Positions 52,579-62,456 of a stretch of DNA of 64,000 bases are shown here, piece after piece. Source of the DNA: Arthrobacter sp. V1I9 (GTDB lineage: Bacteria > Actinomycetota > Actinomycetes > Actinomycetales > Micrococcaceae); NCBI RefSeq assembly GCF_030817075.1, contig NZ_JAUSYU010000001.1:124001-188000 (forward strand), in the 5' to 3' direction. A program made the translations under genes and the position numbers. Numbering within the stretch: the first letter of the stretch is position 1; every line of letters starts with the position of its first letter. The notes beneath the pieces are model-generated. The model was not told where the DNA came from, searched no databases, and saw nothing but the letters and a program-made list of their open reading frames with translations.

Positions 52579-52729
52579 TGCCTGTCCCGTCTCCCGCGCG
52601 CCGGCGGCACTGTGCTCCCCGGTCACAAGGCGATCCTAGGGTGGATCGGACGGGTTGAAAACGGGGTGGGCGGGTCGTCTGCGCTGGTTCGCCCTCGGCA
52701 AACAGGAAATAAAAGGTACCCCGCCCAAA

Positions 52730-52750
52730 GTTGAGCGTAGTAGACTCAAC
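52730..52750. promoter_or_regulatory. HAIR operator (HspR box) upstream of clpB
   Basis: GTTGAGC, 7 nt, ACTCAAC: an inverted repeat that fits the HspR operator CTTGAGT-N7-ACTCAAG at 12 of 14 arm positions. HspR represses dnaK and clpB operons in actinobacteria until heat stress. It lies about 32 nt before the clpB start. Confidence 0.8.
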
Positions 52751-52781
52751 CTAGATCAATTGCCCTTGAAAGGAGCTCTCT

Positions 52782-55439
52782 TTGGACGTCAAATTCACTA
52801 CCAAGAGCCAGGAGGCTCTTTCGGCTGCGGCCATGAATGCCTCCACCGCCGGCAACCCGCAGGTGGAGCCCGCCCATTTGCTCAAGGCGTTGATGGACCA
52901 GCGTGAAGGCGTCGCCGTGGCGCTTCTCCGTGCAACCGGGGCTGACCCGGACGCCGTCAGCGTTCAGGCGAGCAGTGCCATCAAAGCGCTGCCTGCCACC
53001 TCAGGTGCGTCCAGCCAGCAGGCACAGCTGTCCCGGCCCGCCCTGCAGGCCATCCAGAACGCCAAAGGGGAGGCGGAGCGGCTGGGCGACACTTTTGTCT
53101 CCACCGAAGTACTCCTCCTGGGTCTTTCGGCCGGAAGTGACGCCGCGGGCCGATTGCTGCGCGACGCCGGCGCCTCCCATGAAGCGCTCCTCGCCGCCCT
53201 GCCGGGCGTCCGGGGCGATCGGAAAGTCACCAGCCCGGACCCCGAGAACACCTTCCAGTCCCTGGAAAAGTTCGGCACGGACCTCACCGCCATGGCCAGG
53301 TCCGGCAAGTTGGACCCGGTGATCGGCCGCGACACGGAAATCCGCCGGATCGTCCAGGTCCTCAGCCGCCGCACCAAGAACAACCCCGTGATCATCGGCG
53401 AGCCCGGCGTCGGCAAGACCGCCGTCGTCGAGGGGCTGGCCCAGCGCATGGTGGCCGGGGACGTGCCGGAAAGCCTGCGCGGCAAGACCCTCATCGCCCT
53501 GGACCTCGCTTCCATGGTGGCCGGCGCAAAGTACCGCGGCGAGTTCGAGGAGCGGCTCAAGGCAGTCCTCGAGGAGATCAAAAACTCCGACGGCCAAATC
53601 GTCACCTTCATCGACGAGATCCACACGGTGGTGGGTGCAGGAGCCACCGGCGAGTCCTCCATGGATGCTGGCAACATGCTCAAGCCCATGCTGGCACGCG
53701 GTGAGCTGCGGCTGATCGGCGCCACCACCCTGGATGAGTACCGCGAAAACATCGAAAAGGACCCTGCGTTGGAGCGCCGCTTCCAGCAGGTGTATGTGGG
53801 CGAGCCCAGCGTCGAGGACACCATCGGCATCCTCCGTGGGCTGAAGGAGCGCTATGAGGCACACCACAAGGTGGCCATCGCTGACTCTGCCCTGGTGGCC
53901 GCCGCGACGCTCTCGAACCGCTACATCTCCGGGCGCCAGCTGCCGGACAAGGCCATCGACCTGGTGGACGAGGCCGCGTCCCGGCTGCGCATGGAGATTG
54001 ACTCGGCCCCTGAGGAAATCGACCAGCTCCGGCGCGCCGTCGACCGGCTCACCATGGAGGAGCTGGCCCTGGAAGGCGAGACGGACGCCGCCTCCGTGGA
54101 GCGCCTCGCGGCTCTCCGTGCGGACAAGGCGGACCGGGAAGAGGAACTCGCTGCCCTGAACGCGCGCTGGGAGGCCGAAAAGGCCGGCCTCAACCGGGTG
54201 GGCGACCTCAAGGCCAAGCTGGACGAGCTCCGTTCCACGTACGACAAGGCCGCCCGTGAAGGCGACCTGGAGACGGCTTCACGGATCCTCTATGGCGAAA
54301 TTCCGGCCCTGGAGCGCGAGCTGAACGCCGCCGCGGAGGCCGAAGCCGCCGTCACGGACAAGTCCGCGCAGATGGTGGCGGAACAGGTGACCGCCGACGA
54401 CATTGCCGAGGTCATCTCCGCCTGGACCGGCATCCCCGCCGGCCGCATGCTGCAAGGCGAAAGCCAGAAGCTGCTGCACATGGAGGAGGAACTGGGGCGG
54501 CGGCTGATCGGCCAGAAGAAGGCTGTCACCGCTGTGTCCGATGCCGTCCGCCGCGCCCGTGCCGGCATTAGCGATCCCAACCGTCCCACCGGTTCGTTCC
54601 TGTTCCTTGGGCCCACCGGCGTCGGTAAGACCGAACTGGCCAAGGCCCTCGCGGACTTCCTGTTCGACGACGAACGTGCCATGGTACGGATCGACATGTC
54701 CGAGTACAGCGAGAAGCATTCCGTGGCGCGGCTTGTGGGTGCGCCTCCGGGCTACGTGGGCTATGAGGAGGGCGGCCAGCTCACTGAAGCCGTCCGCCGC
54801 CGCCCGTACTCGGTGGTGCTGCTGGACGAGGTGGAGAAGGCCCACCCTGAGGTCTTCGACATCCTCCTGCAGGTGCTCGACGACGGTCGCCTCACCGACG
54901 GCCAGGGCCGCACCGTGGACTTCCGCAACACGATCCTGGTGCTGACGTCCAATCTGGGCAGCCAGTTCCTGGTGGATCCGTCGCTGGATGCCGAGGCCAA
55001 GCGGAACGCCGTGATGGCCACCGTCAACGCCTCCTTCAAGCCGGAGTTCCTGAACCGGCTGGACGAAGTGGTGCTGTTCGATCCGCTGTCCGTCGAAGAG
55101 CTGGCCCGCATCGTTGAACTGCAGGTAGCCGAACTTGGCCGGAGGCTGCACGAGCGCCGGCTGACCCTCGATGTCACCGAAGCCGCCCGGGCCTGGCTGG
55201 CCATGTCCGGCTTCGACTCCGCCTACGGAGCCCGGCCGCTGCGCCGTCTGGTCCAACGGGAAATCGGCGACCGCCTCGCCAAGGCCATCCTGTCCGGCGA
55301 AATTGCGGACGGCGACACCGTGCTGGTGGATACGGCCACCGACGTCGACGAACTCACCATCGAAGGGCTGGAGGCGCTCGCCGGGCCCAACGGCGGCGCT
55401 GCCCTGGGAACGGGGCTGGTGGTCCGCCGGAAGGACTAA
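52782..55439 (+). CDS. clpB: ATP-dependent disaggregase ClpB
   Basis: An 885-residue Hsp100 chaperone that rescues aggregated proteins with DnaK. N-domain 1-145; first AAA module with Walker [14 protein letters not shown] (about 205-217); a coiled-coil M domain at about 410-525 ([18 protein letters not shown] and [14 protein letters not shown]); second Walker [14 protein letters not shown] (about 606-618); [19 protein letters not shown] follows, and a D2 small domain ends it. The start is TTG with AAAGGAG 6 nt upstream. Heat-shock control by the HAIR box. Confidence 0.95.
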   Translation: MDVKFTTKSQEALSAAAMNASTAGNPQVEPAHLLKALMDQREGVAVALLRATGADPDAVSVQASSAIKALPATSGASSQQAQLSRPALQAIQNAKGEAERLGDTFVSTEVLLLGLSAGSDAAGRLLRDAGASHEALLAALPGVRGDRKVTSPDPENTFQSLEKFGTDLTAMARSGKLDPVIGRDTEIRRIVQVLSRRTKNNPVIIGEPGVGKTAVVEGLAQRMVAGDVPESLRGKTLIALDLASMVAGAKYRGEFEERLKAVLEEIKNSDGQIVTFIDEIHTVVGAGATGESSMDAGNMLKPMLARGELRLIGATTLDEYRENIEKDPALERRFQQVYVGEPSVEDTIGILRGLKERYEAHHKVAIADSALVAAATLSNRYISGRQLPDKAIDLVDEAASRLRMEIDSAPEEIDQLRRAVDRLTMEELALEGETDAASVERLAALRADKADREEELAALNARWEAEKAGLNRVGDLKAKLDELRSTYDKAAREGDLETASRILYGEIPALERELNAAAEAEAAVTDKSAQMVAEQVTADDIAEVISAWTGIPAGRMLQGESQKLLHMEEELGRRLIGQKKAVTAVSDAVRRARAGISDPNRPTGSFLFLGPTGVGKTELAKALADFLFDDERAMVRIDMSEYSEKHSVARLVGAPPGYVGYEEGGQLTEAVRRRPYSVVLLDEVEKAHPEVFDILLQVLDDGRLTDGQGRTVDFRNTILVLTSNLGSQFLVDPSLDAEAKRNAVMATVNASFKPEFLNRLDEVVLFDPLSVEELARIVELQVAELGRRLHERRLTLDVTEAARAWLAMSGFDSAYGARPLRRLVQREIGDRLAKAILSGEIADGDTVLVDTATDVDELTIEGLEALAGPNGGAALGTGLVVRRKD

Positions 55440-55464
55440 GCCGGCCCGAGTTGAGCTAACGCGG

Positions 55465-55495
55465 GCTGCCCTGGTGCCACAAGCACTAGGGCAGC
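55465..55495. terminator. Hairpin between convergent clpB and septum-formation gene
   Basis: 13-nt arms GCTGCCCTGGTGC and GCACTAGGGCAGC with one mismatch and a 5-nt loop. The stop codon of the minus-strand gene lies in the right arm. Serves both genes. Confidence 0.55.
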
Positions 55496-56205
55496 ACGCT
55501 CGCTTTAACATTGTTGCCGCCGGGGGACGTTACGTAGCAGTCCAGCCTGCGGTCCCCGGAGTCCCAGCTCGTGGAGCTGGGGAAACTGCGCTCGAAGTTC
55601 AGCTTGTAGTCGTTCGCTGCCGGGCCCAGTTTTGCCGCCTGGCATGCTTCCAGGGCCTTGGCCTTCAGCGCTTCGGCCCCCGGGTAGGGCTCGCCTTCCG
55701 GGTAGTGGAACAAGGCAACCAGCTGCGCGGAATGGCCGGTATTGCATGGCACAACGGTGGACTTCAGCGCCTCCGGGCTGAAGTCCTTGAAGCAGTCGCC
55801 CAGAGCATAGGCGGCAGGCTCCACCACGCGGGGCAGGGGCAGGGGGGTCGCCGGGGGCGTGACAGCGGTTTGCAGTACGCCGGGAACCGCGCCTGCGGAC
55901 GCTTCCTGGTTCCCGTTGTCGTTCAGCCACAGGACAAGCCACACCAGCGAGCCGATAACCGCCAGGAGGACGACGACGAAAAACGCCTTCCACAATGTCC
56001 GCTGGTTGACGCTGCCACGGCCGGCTGCGGGCCTTTCGGCCCGGATCGAGGGGTCCTGGTCCCAAGCCTCGCCCCGATCCCGCGATGGTCCCTTGCTGCG
56101 TGCCGGTGGCTCGGCTGCCGGGACTCCGTGCTCGGCCGCGGGAACTGTGGGCAGGCCAGCGGTGGGCGGGGAGGCGGGCTTGGGCGGAACGTCCTGGTGG
56201 TTCAC
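55486..56205 (-). CDS. Membrane-anchored septum-formation-domain protein
   Basis: A 239-residue protein with a Pro-rich cytoplasmic N-terminus, one membrane helix (AFFVVVLLAVIGSLVWLVLW) and an extracellular domain with the septum-formation family pattern: YALGDCFKDFSPEAL, STVVPCNTGHSAQLVALF and a Cys near RRLDCYVTS. Such proteins are frequent in actinobacteria; cell-division roles are only suggested. GTG 56205 is taken because AGGAGG lies 9 nt upstream; ATG 56214 is directly next to that site and so less likely. Confidence 0.7.
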   Translation of the reverse strand: MNHQDVPPKPASPPTAGLPTVPAAEHGVPAAEPPARSKGPSRDRGEAWDQDPSIRAERPAAGRGSVNQRTLWKAFFVVVLLAVIGSLVWLVLWLNDNGNQEASAGAVPGVLQTAVTPPATPLPLPRVVEPAAYALGDCFKDFSPEALKSTVVPCNTGHSAQLVALFHYPEGEPYPGAEALKAKALEACQAAKLGPAANDYKLNFERSFPSSTSWDSGDRRLDCYVTSPGGNNVKASVLP

Positions 56206-56478
56206 GGGGTGCATCCTCCTGCGTTTCGTCCGCACGGTCAGCCGGATTTCCTGCCAGCATCAGTAGTTCTTAGGCGACTCTACAGAAGAAAAACGCCGGA
56301 TTCCGGCCCCGGAGGGGCAGGAATGGTACTGCATGTGACCGCCACGCGCCGAGGCTGGCAAGCGGGGGCAGTCGAAAGCATGTAATCTAGGTGTACGACA
56401 AATTGACCAAACATTCCGGGGCCTCACCATAGCCAAAGGTGACCACCTCCGGTCCGAGTACAAAAAGGGGGTCACGCC

Positions 56479-56712
56479 ATGGGGCGCGGCCGTCAAAAGG
56501 CAAAAGCTACCAAACAGGCTCGGGACATCAAGTACTACTCCCCGAACACTGACTACACCGCTCTCCAGCGTGAGCTCAAGAGTTCAGAAGTCCGCGCTCC
56601 CAGCCGTTTCGCCAACGAGCCGGTTGAACCGGACTATTCGGCTTACGTGGACAAGTACGCGGATGATTTGGAAGAGGACGACGACGAGGTACACACTCGT
56701 CGCATCGGCTAG
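56479..56712 (+). CDS. DUF3073 small conserved actinobacterial protein
   Basis: A 77-residue hydrophilic protein that starts with the basic MGRGRQKAKATKQARDIKY and has YSPNTDYTALQRELKS and an acidic YADDLEEDDDEV. It is the full DUF3073 family length. In actinobacteria the gene usually lies next to purM; here it is about 6.7 kb away, with an ABC/MFS operon between. Function unknown. Preceded by AAAGGGG. Confidence 0.88.
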   Translation: MGRGRQKAKATKQARDIKYYSPNTDYTALQRELKSSEVRAPSRFANEPVEPDYSAYVDKYADDLEEDDDEVHTRRIG

Positions 56713-56821
56713 CTGTCGCAAGGTGCTGTTGCCATAACCGGACAGCCCTGTGGCGCCGTCGCACTCCGGATTCAGCTGATGGATCCTGGTCGTTTTGTTG
56801 GACCAGTGCAGCGCTTCTTTT

Positions 56822-56857
56822 CAGCACACCGGCGATCCAGAAGGATCACGGGTGCTG
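56822..56857. terminator. Imperfect hairpin between DUF3073 and the permease gene
   Basis: Arms CAGCAC/GTGCTG and an inner GATCC/GGATC with a 4-nt loop AGAA, separated by an unpaired part. CTTTCAGTTTA follows on the plus strand. Probable end of DUF3073 or of the ABC operon. Confidence 0.4.
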
Positions 56858-56932
56858 ACTTTCAGTTTATGAAGCCCGCCCCCTGCGCCCTGAACCGGTG
56901 CCGGGAGCGGGCTTCCTGCTGTCTTCCGGGAA

Positions 56933-58732
56933 TCAGCGGAATGCCGCCCGTTGCCGGCCGGTTCCGGCAGGAGCTGTTGGCAGTTTTCCTGTTTTTTGCG
57001 GCGGTGGCACCCGGACAGCAGCGCCGCCGGCGCCCGCAAGGCTCACCGCCAGCACCGACGCCAGCACCAGCGCGGTTGCCGGTGCCAGGACCGTCCAAGG
57101 TGCCCGCTCAACATAACCGATGCCCTCGGCAAGGATGAGTCCCCACTCGGGCGACGGCTGTTGAGGGCCCAGCCCCAGGAACCCGAGTGCTGCGAGGGCA
57201 AGGGCTACACCGGGCAGCCGGAGCATCGCGTGGCGCAGGAGCGGCCGCACCACTGCCGGCAGGATGTAGCGGAGCAGGATGCGCGCCCTGCCCACCCCCA
57301 GCACCGGGAGGATCTGCACGTAGGACTGTGCCCGCGCCTCCTGGGCCAACGCGGCGGTATGCGCCGCCAGCGGCGCCCAACTTACGGCGGCGACAGCCAG
57401 TGCAGCTCCCTGCGCCGAAGGCCCCGTGATGGCTGCGGCCACCAGTCCAGCCAGGATGGGCGGCGCTGCGTTGGCCACCTCAACCGGCCCCGTGGCAGCC
57501 AAGGGGAACAGGCCGACCGCGATTCCCACGGCCAGACAGACCAGCACCACTACCAGCGCAGTCCCCAGCGTCCCCACTGCCCCATGACTCACGCGGGCCA
57601 GGAGGTCGCGGCCGCTGGCGTCGGCCCCGAACGGCAGCGCCCAGGTGGGCACCGCGAGTCTTGGGTGTGCGGAGGTGAAGGGGTCACGCAGCAGGCCGGC
57701 CACAACAATGAGCAGCAACGTGGCCGCCGCAAGTGCCGGTACTGCCAGCCCACGGCGGCTCCCTGACCGCGCTGGTTCCGGCAGCGGAAATGTGCCGAAG
57801 CGGACCGCAGGGCCGATCAGTACGTAACGCACCGCCGTCGTCAGCGTTCCCGCCAGCAGTGCCAGCGCCAGAAGTGCCAGCATGCCGGCCTGGAGCGCGG
57901 GAATGTCCTGGGCGCTGGCAGCGCCCAGGAGCGCCCGGCCGAGCCCTGGAATCGCGTAGACCTTTTCAACCGCGACAGCCCCGCCGGTCAGCCCAATGAG
58001 GACCAGCCCGAACTGGGGCAGCACTGACGGCAGCGCGCGCCGCAGCACAGCCCGCACCAGCTGCCCGGGTTGCGCGCCGGCCAGGCGCCAGGTTGCCACC
58101 CACGTCTCTCCAAAGCCGGCACGGACGGCGTCGGACAGGAGCAGGCCCATCAGGCCGCCGGCCGGGATGCCGAGGGCGAGTGCCGGCAGGACGGCGTACT
58201 CCGGGCCCTTCCAGCCGAAGGGCGGAAACCACCGGAGCCAGATGGCACCCACTACCAGCAGTACGGCGGCCAGCAGGAACTCCGGCAGGGAGGTGAGCGC
58301 AGCAGACAGGGCACCGGACGCTGGCTTCCGCCGCTGCCGGAACCCGTCCACCACCGCGGGTACGCAGATCAGCAGGGCAATGATGGACGCGGTGGCGAGG
58401 GCAAAGCCCATCAGGGTCGCCGAGACGGTGAGGGCTGCCACGACACCGGGGGCCACAGGCGTATTGCTGATCCAGGACGTGCCGAGGTCTCCCGCGAAGA
58501 CCCGCTGGACCCAGGTTACGAGCATTGCCAGCGGGCCCTGTTCCAGGCCGAGCTCTGCGCGGATGGCGGCCAGGGTTTCGGGTGTGGGCTCGCGGTCCGA
58601 GTATCTGGCCCGGAGGATGGTGTACTCGGCGCCATGGCCTGAAAGCCACGGCATCATGCCGATCAGCACCACGAGTCCGAGGAGGGCGACGATCCGCGAA
58701 GCAGTGACTTTCAGGAAGGCCGGAGTGTGCAT
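56933..58732 (-). CDS. Fused ABC transporter permease (DppB-DppC type in one chain)
   Basis: A 599-residue permease made of two normally separate subunits of family-5 (dipeptide/nickel/opine) ABC systems. Residues 1 to about 310 are DppB/NikB-like (RIVALLGLVVLIGMMPWL, TWRLAGAQPGQLVRAVLRRA with the coupling loop, VEKVYAIPGLGRALLGAA). Residues from about 335 on are DppC/NikC-like (LPFGADASGRDLLARVSHGA, then LGVGRARILLRYILPAV and LGFLGLGPQQPSPEWG). The Ala/Pro-rich tail varies. The start overlaps the stop of the solute-binding protein gene (TGATG). It is the last gene of the operon. The fusion is unusual for this family. Confidence 0.88.
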   Translation of the reverse strand: MHTPAFLKVTASRIVALLGLVVLIGMMPWLSGHGAEYTILRARYSDREPTPETLAAIRAELGLEQGPLAMLVTWVQRVFAGDLGTSWISNTPVAPGVVAALTVSATLMGFALATASIIALLICVPAVVDGFRQRRKPASGALSAALTSLPEFLLAAVLLVVGAIWLRWFPPFGWKGPEYAVLPALALGIPAGGLMGLLLSDAVRAGFGETWVATWRLAGAQPGQLVRAVLRRALPSVLPQFGLVLIGLTGGAVAVEKVYAIPGLGRALLGAASAQDIPALQAGMLALLALALLAGTLTTAVRYVLIGPAVRFGTFPLPEPARSGSRRGLAVPALAAATLLLIVVAGLLRDPFTSAHPRLAVPTWALPFGADASGRDLLARVSHGAVGTLGTALVVVLVCLAVGIAVGLFPLAATGPVEVANAAPPILAGLVAAAITGPSAQGAALAVAAVSWAPLAAHTAALAQEARAQSYVQILPVLGVGRARILLRYILPAVVRPLLRHAMLRLPGVALALAALGFLGLGPQQPSPEWGLILAEGIGYVERAPWTVLAPATALVLASVLAVSLAGAGGAAVRVPPPQKTGKLPTAPAGTGRQRAAFR

Positions 58733-60297
58733 CAGCCTGCGGCGCGTGTGCTGGTGGACGCGCTGCTGCTGATCCCGGTGATGCCCGTGATCAGTGCCCT
58801 CTCGCGCGGATCCCGCTCCACGCCACGGACCCGGGTGGACTCTCCTTGGATGACGCGTTCGTGGAGCAGCGGGACGGCGGCGTCCCGGGCGAGAATGAGG
58901 CTTTCCGCGGCTGCGATCGCGGTACGGCGTTCAGGGCCGGCAGGGATGCCGGCGGCTTTGGCCAAGGCTGCGTCCACTGCAGGGTCGCAGAACTGGGAGA
59001 TATTGAAGGAGCCGGCGCAGGAGAAGTCGCTGTAGAGGTATGCCACGGGATCGCCGGAGTCCAGCACCGTGGCGCGCGAGAGGATGAAGGCATCGAATTT
59101 GCCGGCCAGGGCGTCCGCTTCGATGTGCTGGTACTCGCGGACGTCCTGCTCGACGGTAAAGCCGGCGGCTTCCAGCTGCTGCTCGAGCTGGACTGCTACC
59201 TCCGGCAGCTCGGCGCGGTCCGTGAAGGTTCCAAGTCGGATGGGCGTTCCCTTGACGGTGGCTGCGGCAACGCGGGTGGCCAGCGCTGCGGCGTAGCTTT
59301 TGTTTCGCCGCTCGTCTGCTGCCCACGGAAGCGCCGGGCCAAGCAGCCCGGCCGCCTTGTCCGCGCGGCCTTCATAAACCCGGTCCACAATGGCGCCGGC
59401 ATCGATCGCTTCGCGGGCTGCGGCGCGGACTGTGGGATCGGCGAACGGACCCGATGCCGTGTTGAGATACAGTGTGTTGGTCCGCGGCATCGGGACCTCA
59501 TGCACCAAGGCCGGATCGATCTGCGCCACCTGGCCCACCGGGATGGCTTCTACGATGTCCGCGTTCCCGGTGCGCAGCGCCGCTGCCCGGGCAGTGCCGT
59601 CCGGAACAAACTGGACATCCACGCCGTCGGCTTCCGCTTTTTCGCCCCAGTACCCGTCGAAGCGGTCCAGCCGGGCGGAGGTGGTGCCGTCCACCGAAAC
59701 CAGCCGGTACGGCCCGGTTCCGGCATTCACGGGGTCAACCACGCCGCGGTCCTTGTATGCCGAGGCCGCGAGGATGGCCAGCTGGGGGCTGGACAGCCGC
59801 TGGGGCAGGAGCGGATCGGGCGTCGCCGTCCTGATGATCACGGCTCCGGGACCATCAGCGGCGGCAGTCAACTCCACGCCGTCGAGGATTCTCGGCTTGG
59901 GGCTGGCCTGCACGGCGGCTGACACCGAGGCGACGACTTCCGCCGACGTCATGGCCGTTCCATCGTGAAACTCGACGCCGTTCCTCAGGGTGAAGCGCCA
60001 GGAGGTCTGATCGACCTGCCGCCACCCGGTGGCCAGTGCGGGTTTAGCTTCGCCGAGCTCGTCCAGCATCACGAGAGTTTCCGTGGTCTTCCAGCGGGAG
60101 AGTTTAAAGGCGTCGTCGCTCAGCGGCGACAACCCGGACCGCGGCGGCTGAAGCATGGCCAGTTTGATCCGGCCGTCACCGTCACCGTCACCGCCCTCCG
60201 CCGCCGGCTCGGCGCCGGAAAAGCATCCGGTCAGACCGGCAGCAAGCAGCAGGGTCGAGAGGGCGGTTACACCTGTTTTGTATCGAATTTTGGGCAC
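58732..60297 (-). CDS. Family-5 ABC solute-binding lipoprotein (nickel/opine-metallophore-like)
   Basis: A 521-residue lipoprotein with lipobox LTGC at about 22-25. SBP_bac_5 blocks include WRFTLRNGVEFHDGTAMTSA (about 99-118), NAGTGPYRLVSVDG, TNTLYLNTASGPFADPTVRAA (read as pieces) and a late SFNISQFCDPAVDAALAKA. Such proteins bind peptides, nickel or metal-opine complexes such as staphylopine. A GTG start; the AGGTC upstream is weak. Surrounding MFS exporter, ATPases and Zur-like box favour a metal-chelate substrate, but this is inference. Confidence 0.85.
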   Translation of the reverse strand: MPKIRYKTGVTALSTLLLAAGLTGCFSGAEPAAEGGDGDGDGRIKLAMLQPPRSGLSPLSDDAFKLSRWKTTETLVMLDELGEAKPALATGWRQVDQTSWRFTLRNGVEFHDGTAMTSAEVVASVSAAVQASPKPRILDGVELTAAADGPGAVIIRTATPDPLLPQRLSSPQLAILAASAYKDRGVVDPVNAGTGPYRLVSVDGTTSARLDRFDGYWGEKAEADGVDVQFVPDGTARAAALRTGNADIVEAIPVGQVAQIDPALVHEVPMPRTNTLYLNTASGPFADPTVRAAAREAIDAGAIVDRVYEGRADKAAGLLGPALPWAADERRNKSYAAALATRVAAATVKGTPIRLGTFTDRAELPEVAVQLEQQLEAAGFTVEQDVREYQHIEADALAGKFDAFILSRATVLDSGDPVAYLYSDFSCAGSFNISQFCDPAVDAALAKAAGIPAGPERRTAIAAAESLILARDAAVPLLHERVIQGESTRVRGVERDPRERALITGITGISSSASTSTRAAG

Positions 60298-60387
60298 GTT
60301 TATGACCTGTTTCGGGTATGGAGGGGCGGATGGCCAGCTGTTGGCCGGGTTGAGCGTTATGGGTTTTGCGTTTGGTTCTGCGCTGGC

Positions 60388-61656
60388 TTAGCGCTTGGCC
60401 GGCAGGAGCCTTGAAAGTCCGACGGCGGGAATCACCATGAGTGCCGCCATCACCGCCCAAGGCCAGACGGCATCAGGTCCCGGTTGGGAGGCGCCCGAGT
60501 ACAGCGGTCCCAGGGCAAAGTTGCCCAGCAGCACCGCGCAACCGCCCATGCTTGCCAGAAGTCCGTAGTAAATGCCCGTCCGGCGCCCGCGGGCAAAATC
60601 GAGGACCAGGGGCATGGCCACCGGTCCGATGCACATGTGTCCCAGACAGAGCCCCACCACAAGCAGCAGCGGCGGCAGGAGCGGCAGTGTGCCGGTGGCC
60701 GGAAATTGGGCGAGCACCGCCATGGTGGCGAAGGCCAGGCACTTCAGGAGGAAGCCCACTGTCAGTGCCCGTCCTGCACCGATCCGGGTTGTCAGCCGGG
60801 AGATTGGCCATTGCAGCGCAACGGTGAGGATGGAGGCGGCCGCGAACAAACCGGCCAGTGCCGCGGGTCCTGCACCGCTTCTGGTCAGTTCGATGGGCAG
60901 CCCGAAGTACAGCTGGTTGTAGGCCAGCAGGTTCACGCTGTAGAGGGCGGCGAAGGCTACAAAGCGCTTGTCCCGCAGCATCGCCGCGACCCCGTCACCC
61001 GGGGGCCTCGAGGAAGGCGGCACGGATGGGGAATGCTTGTTCGCCTCCCGGTTTGGGGCTCCGGCGGGCACACCGTGCCACAACAGCCCTGTCATCACGG
61101 CGAAGACGGCGGCCCCGGCCAGCGCGGCCCAACTGAAGGAAAGCCCCAGCAGCAGGGCGCCCACCAGGGGGCCGGTCACGGCCCCGATCTCTCCGCAGAT
61201 GGCGAGGAGCGCGAAAAGGGCAGGTGCCTTCCCGCTGGTGTTCCGCCGTCGTTCCTCTGCCTTGCCAACCAACGATTCCAGGGCGGGGGAGAACAGTGCA
61301 CCGCCCATCCCGGTCAGCACGGCGCCCAGGAGGAACAGCGGAAAGCTGCCGGCCATGGCCAGCGTGAGGTAACCGGAGATGCGGACCAGGCAGCCCACCA
61401 GCATGGCCCGCCGTGGCCCAAACTGGTCGGTGATCATGCCGCCCACCAGGAAGAGCCCCTGCTGGCTGAAGACGCGGGCGCCCAGGACCACACCCACGGC
61501 GGTGGCCGTCATGCCGAAGTCCTTGGTCATGACCAGCGCGAGGAACGGGACCACGGCATAAAAGCCAATGTTGAAGATGAGCTGGCTGGCGAGCAGGAGT
61601 CCAGTGGCCGGGCGGGACTTCGTTGCTGCCGGGTCTATGGCGCTGAGTGCAGTCAC
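60388..61656 (-). CDS. MFS exporter inside the ABC operon
   Basis: A 422-residue MFS protein with 12 helices: FYAVVPFLALVMTKDFGMT, GGMITDQFGPRRAMLVG (motif A) and GMGGALFSPALESLVGKAEE (two pieces). It resembles multidrug/siderophore exporters of the MdtH/EntS kind. The GTG start overlaps the ATPase stop (GTGA), so it is truly part of the operon; ABC importers seldom carry an MFS gene unless they handle a self-made metallophore. 90 bp separate it from the lipoprotein gene. Confidence 0.85.
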   Translation of the reverse strand: MTALSAIDPAATKSRPATGLLLASQLIFNIGFYAVVPFLALVMTKDFGMTATAVGVVLGARVFSQQGLFLVGGMITDQFGPRRAMLVGCLVRISGYLTLAMAGSFPLFLLGAVLTGMGGALFSPALESLVGKAEERRRNTSGKAPALFALLAICGEIGAVTGPLVGALLLGLSFSWAALAGAAVFAVMTGLLWHGVPAGAPNREANKHSPSVPPSSRPPGDGVAAMLRDKRFVAFAALYSVNLLAYNQLYFGLPIELTRSGAGPAALAGLFAAASILTVALQWPISRLTTRIGAGRALTVGFLLKCLAFATMAVLAQFPATGTLPLLPPLLLVVGLCLGHMCIGPVAMPLVLDFARGRRTGIYYGLLASMGGCAVLLGNFALGPLYSGASQPGPDAVWPWAVMAALMVIPAVGLSRLLPAKR

Positions 61657-62456
61657 AGGGCAGCCGCCGGGACATTGCGGTGGAGCTGCATGCCTGCTGA
61701 CGCCTGCACGAGTTCGACGGCGGCAAGGCTGGCGGGGTTATCCAGCACCTGGCCTGTTGGCCCTTGTTCCACAATGCTGCCTTCCGCCAGGACGGCGGTG
61801 GTGCCGCAGATCCTGGCGGCCGTTGCGAGGTCGTGGGTTACCAGGAGCATTCCCAGGCCTTCCTCCCGCACCAGGCCGTCCAGCAACGAAAGGACGGTAT
61901 CCCGCAGGGGGAGGTCCAGGCCGCTGACGGGCTCGTCGGCCAACACATACGACGGCGAGACAACCAAAGCGCGAGCGATGGCCACACGCTGGTTTTGACC
62001 GCCGGACAGCTCTCCCGGGCGGCGCTCCGTCAGGGCAGCCGGCACCTCGACGCGTTCCAGGGCTTGGCCGATCAGAGCCCGGTGGTTTCCCTCCACCCGG
62101 AGCTGCCGCAGCGGCTCCATCAGCAGCTGCGAAATGGTCATTCTGGGATCGAGGCTTCCTGCCGGGTTCTGCGGGATGTACTGCACGGCGCGGCGGTACC
62201 AGCGCAGCGTTCGGACAGCGCCGGGCCGTATGGTCTGGCCGTCGAGCGTCACGGAGCCGGCAGAGGGCTTTGCCATGGCCAGGAGAATCCGCACCAGGGT
62301 GGACTTGCCGGAACCGGAACTCCCCACCAGCGCCGTGCTGGTGCCGGGGGCGAGGCTCAAACTGATGTTTCGGAGTGTTTCTACGGGCTGCCGGTTGCGG
62401 AAGCCGCGGGCTGGGTAGGCGAAGGAGATGCTGTCCGCGGCCAGGGCGCCGGTCAT
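61653..62456 (-). CDS. ABC transporter ATP-binding protein (DppF/CntF-like)
   Basis: A 267-residue ATPase. Walker A LVGSSGSGKSTLVRILL (about 37-53), signature LSGGQNQRVAIARAL, Walker B YVLADEPVSGLD and H-loop LVTHDLATAA. The QYIPQNPAGSLDPRMTI block is typical for oligopeptide/nickel systems. ATG 62456 overlaps the stop of the first ATPase gene (ATGA). It energises the fused permease with its partner. Confidence 0.9.
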   Translation of the reverse strand: MTGALAADSISFAYPARGFRNRQPVETLRNISLSLAPGTSTALVGSSGSGKSTLVRILLAMAKPSAGSVTLDGQTIRPGAVRTLRWYRRAVQYIPQNPAGSLDPRMTISQLLMEPLRQLRVEGNHRALIGQALERVEVPAALTERRPGELSGGQNQRVAIARALVVSPSYVLADEPVSGLDLPLRDTVLSLLDGLVREEGLGMLLVTHDLATAARICGTTAVLAEGSIVEQGPTGQVLDNPASLAAVELVQASAGMQLHRNVPAAAL

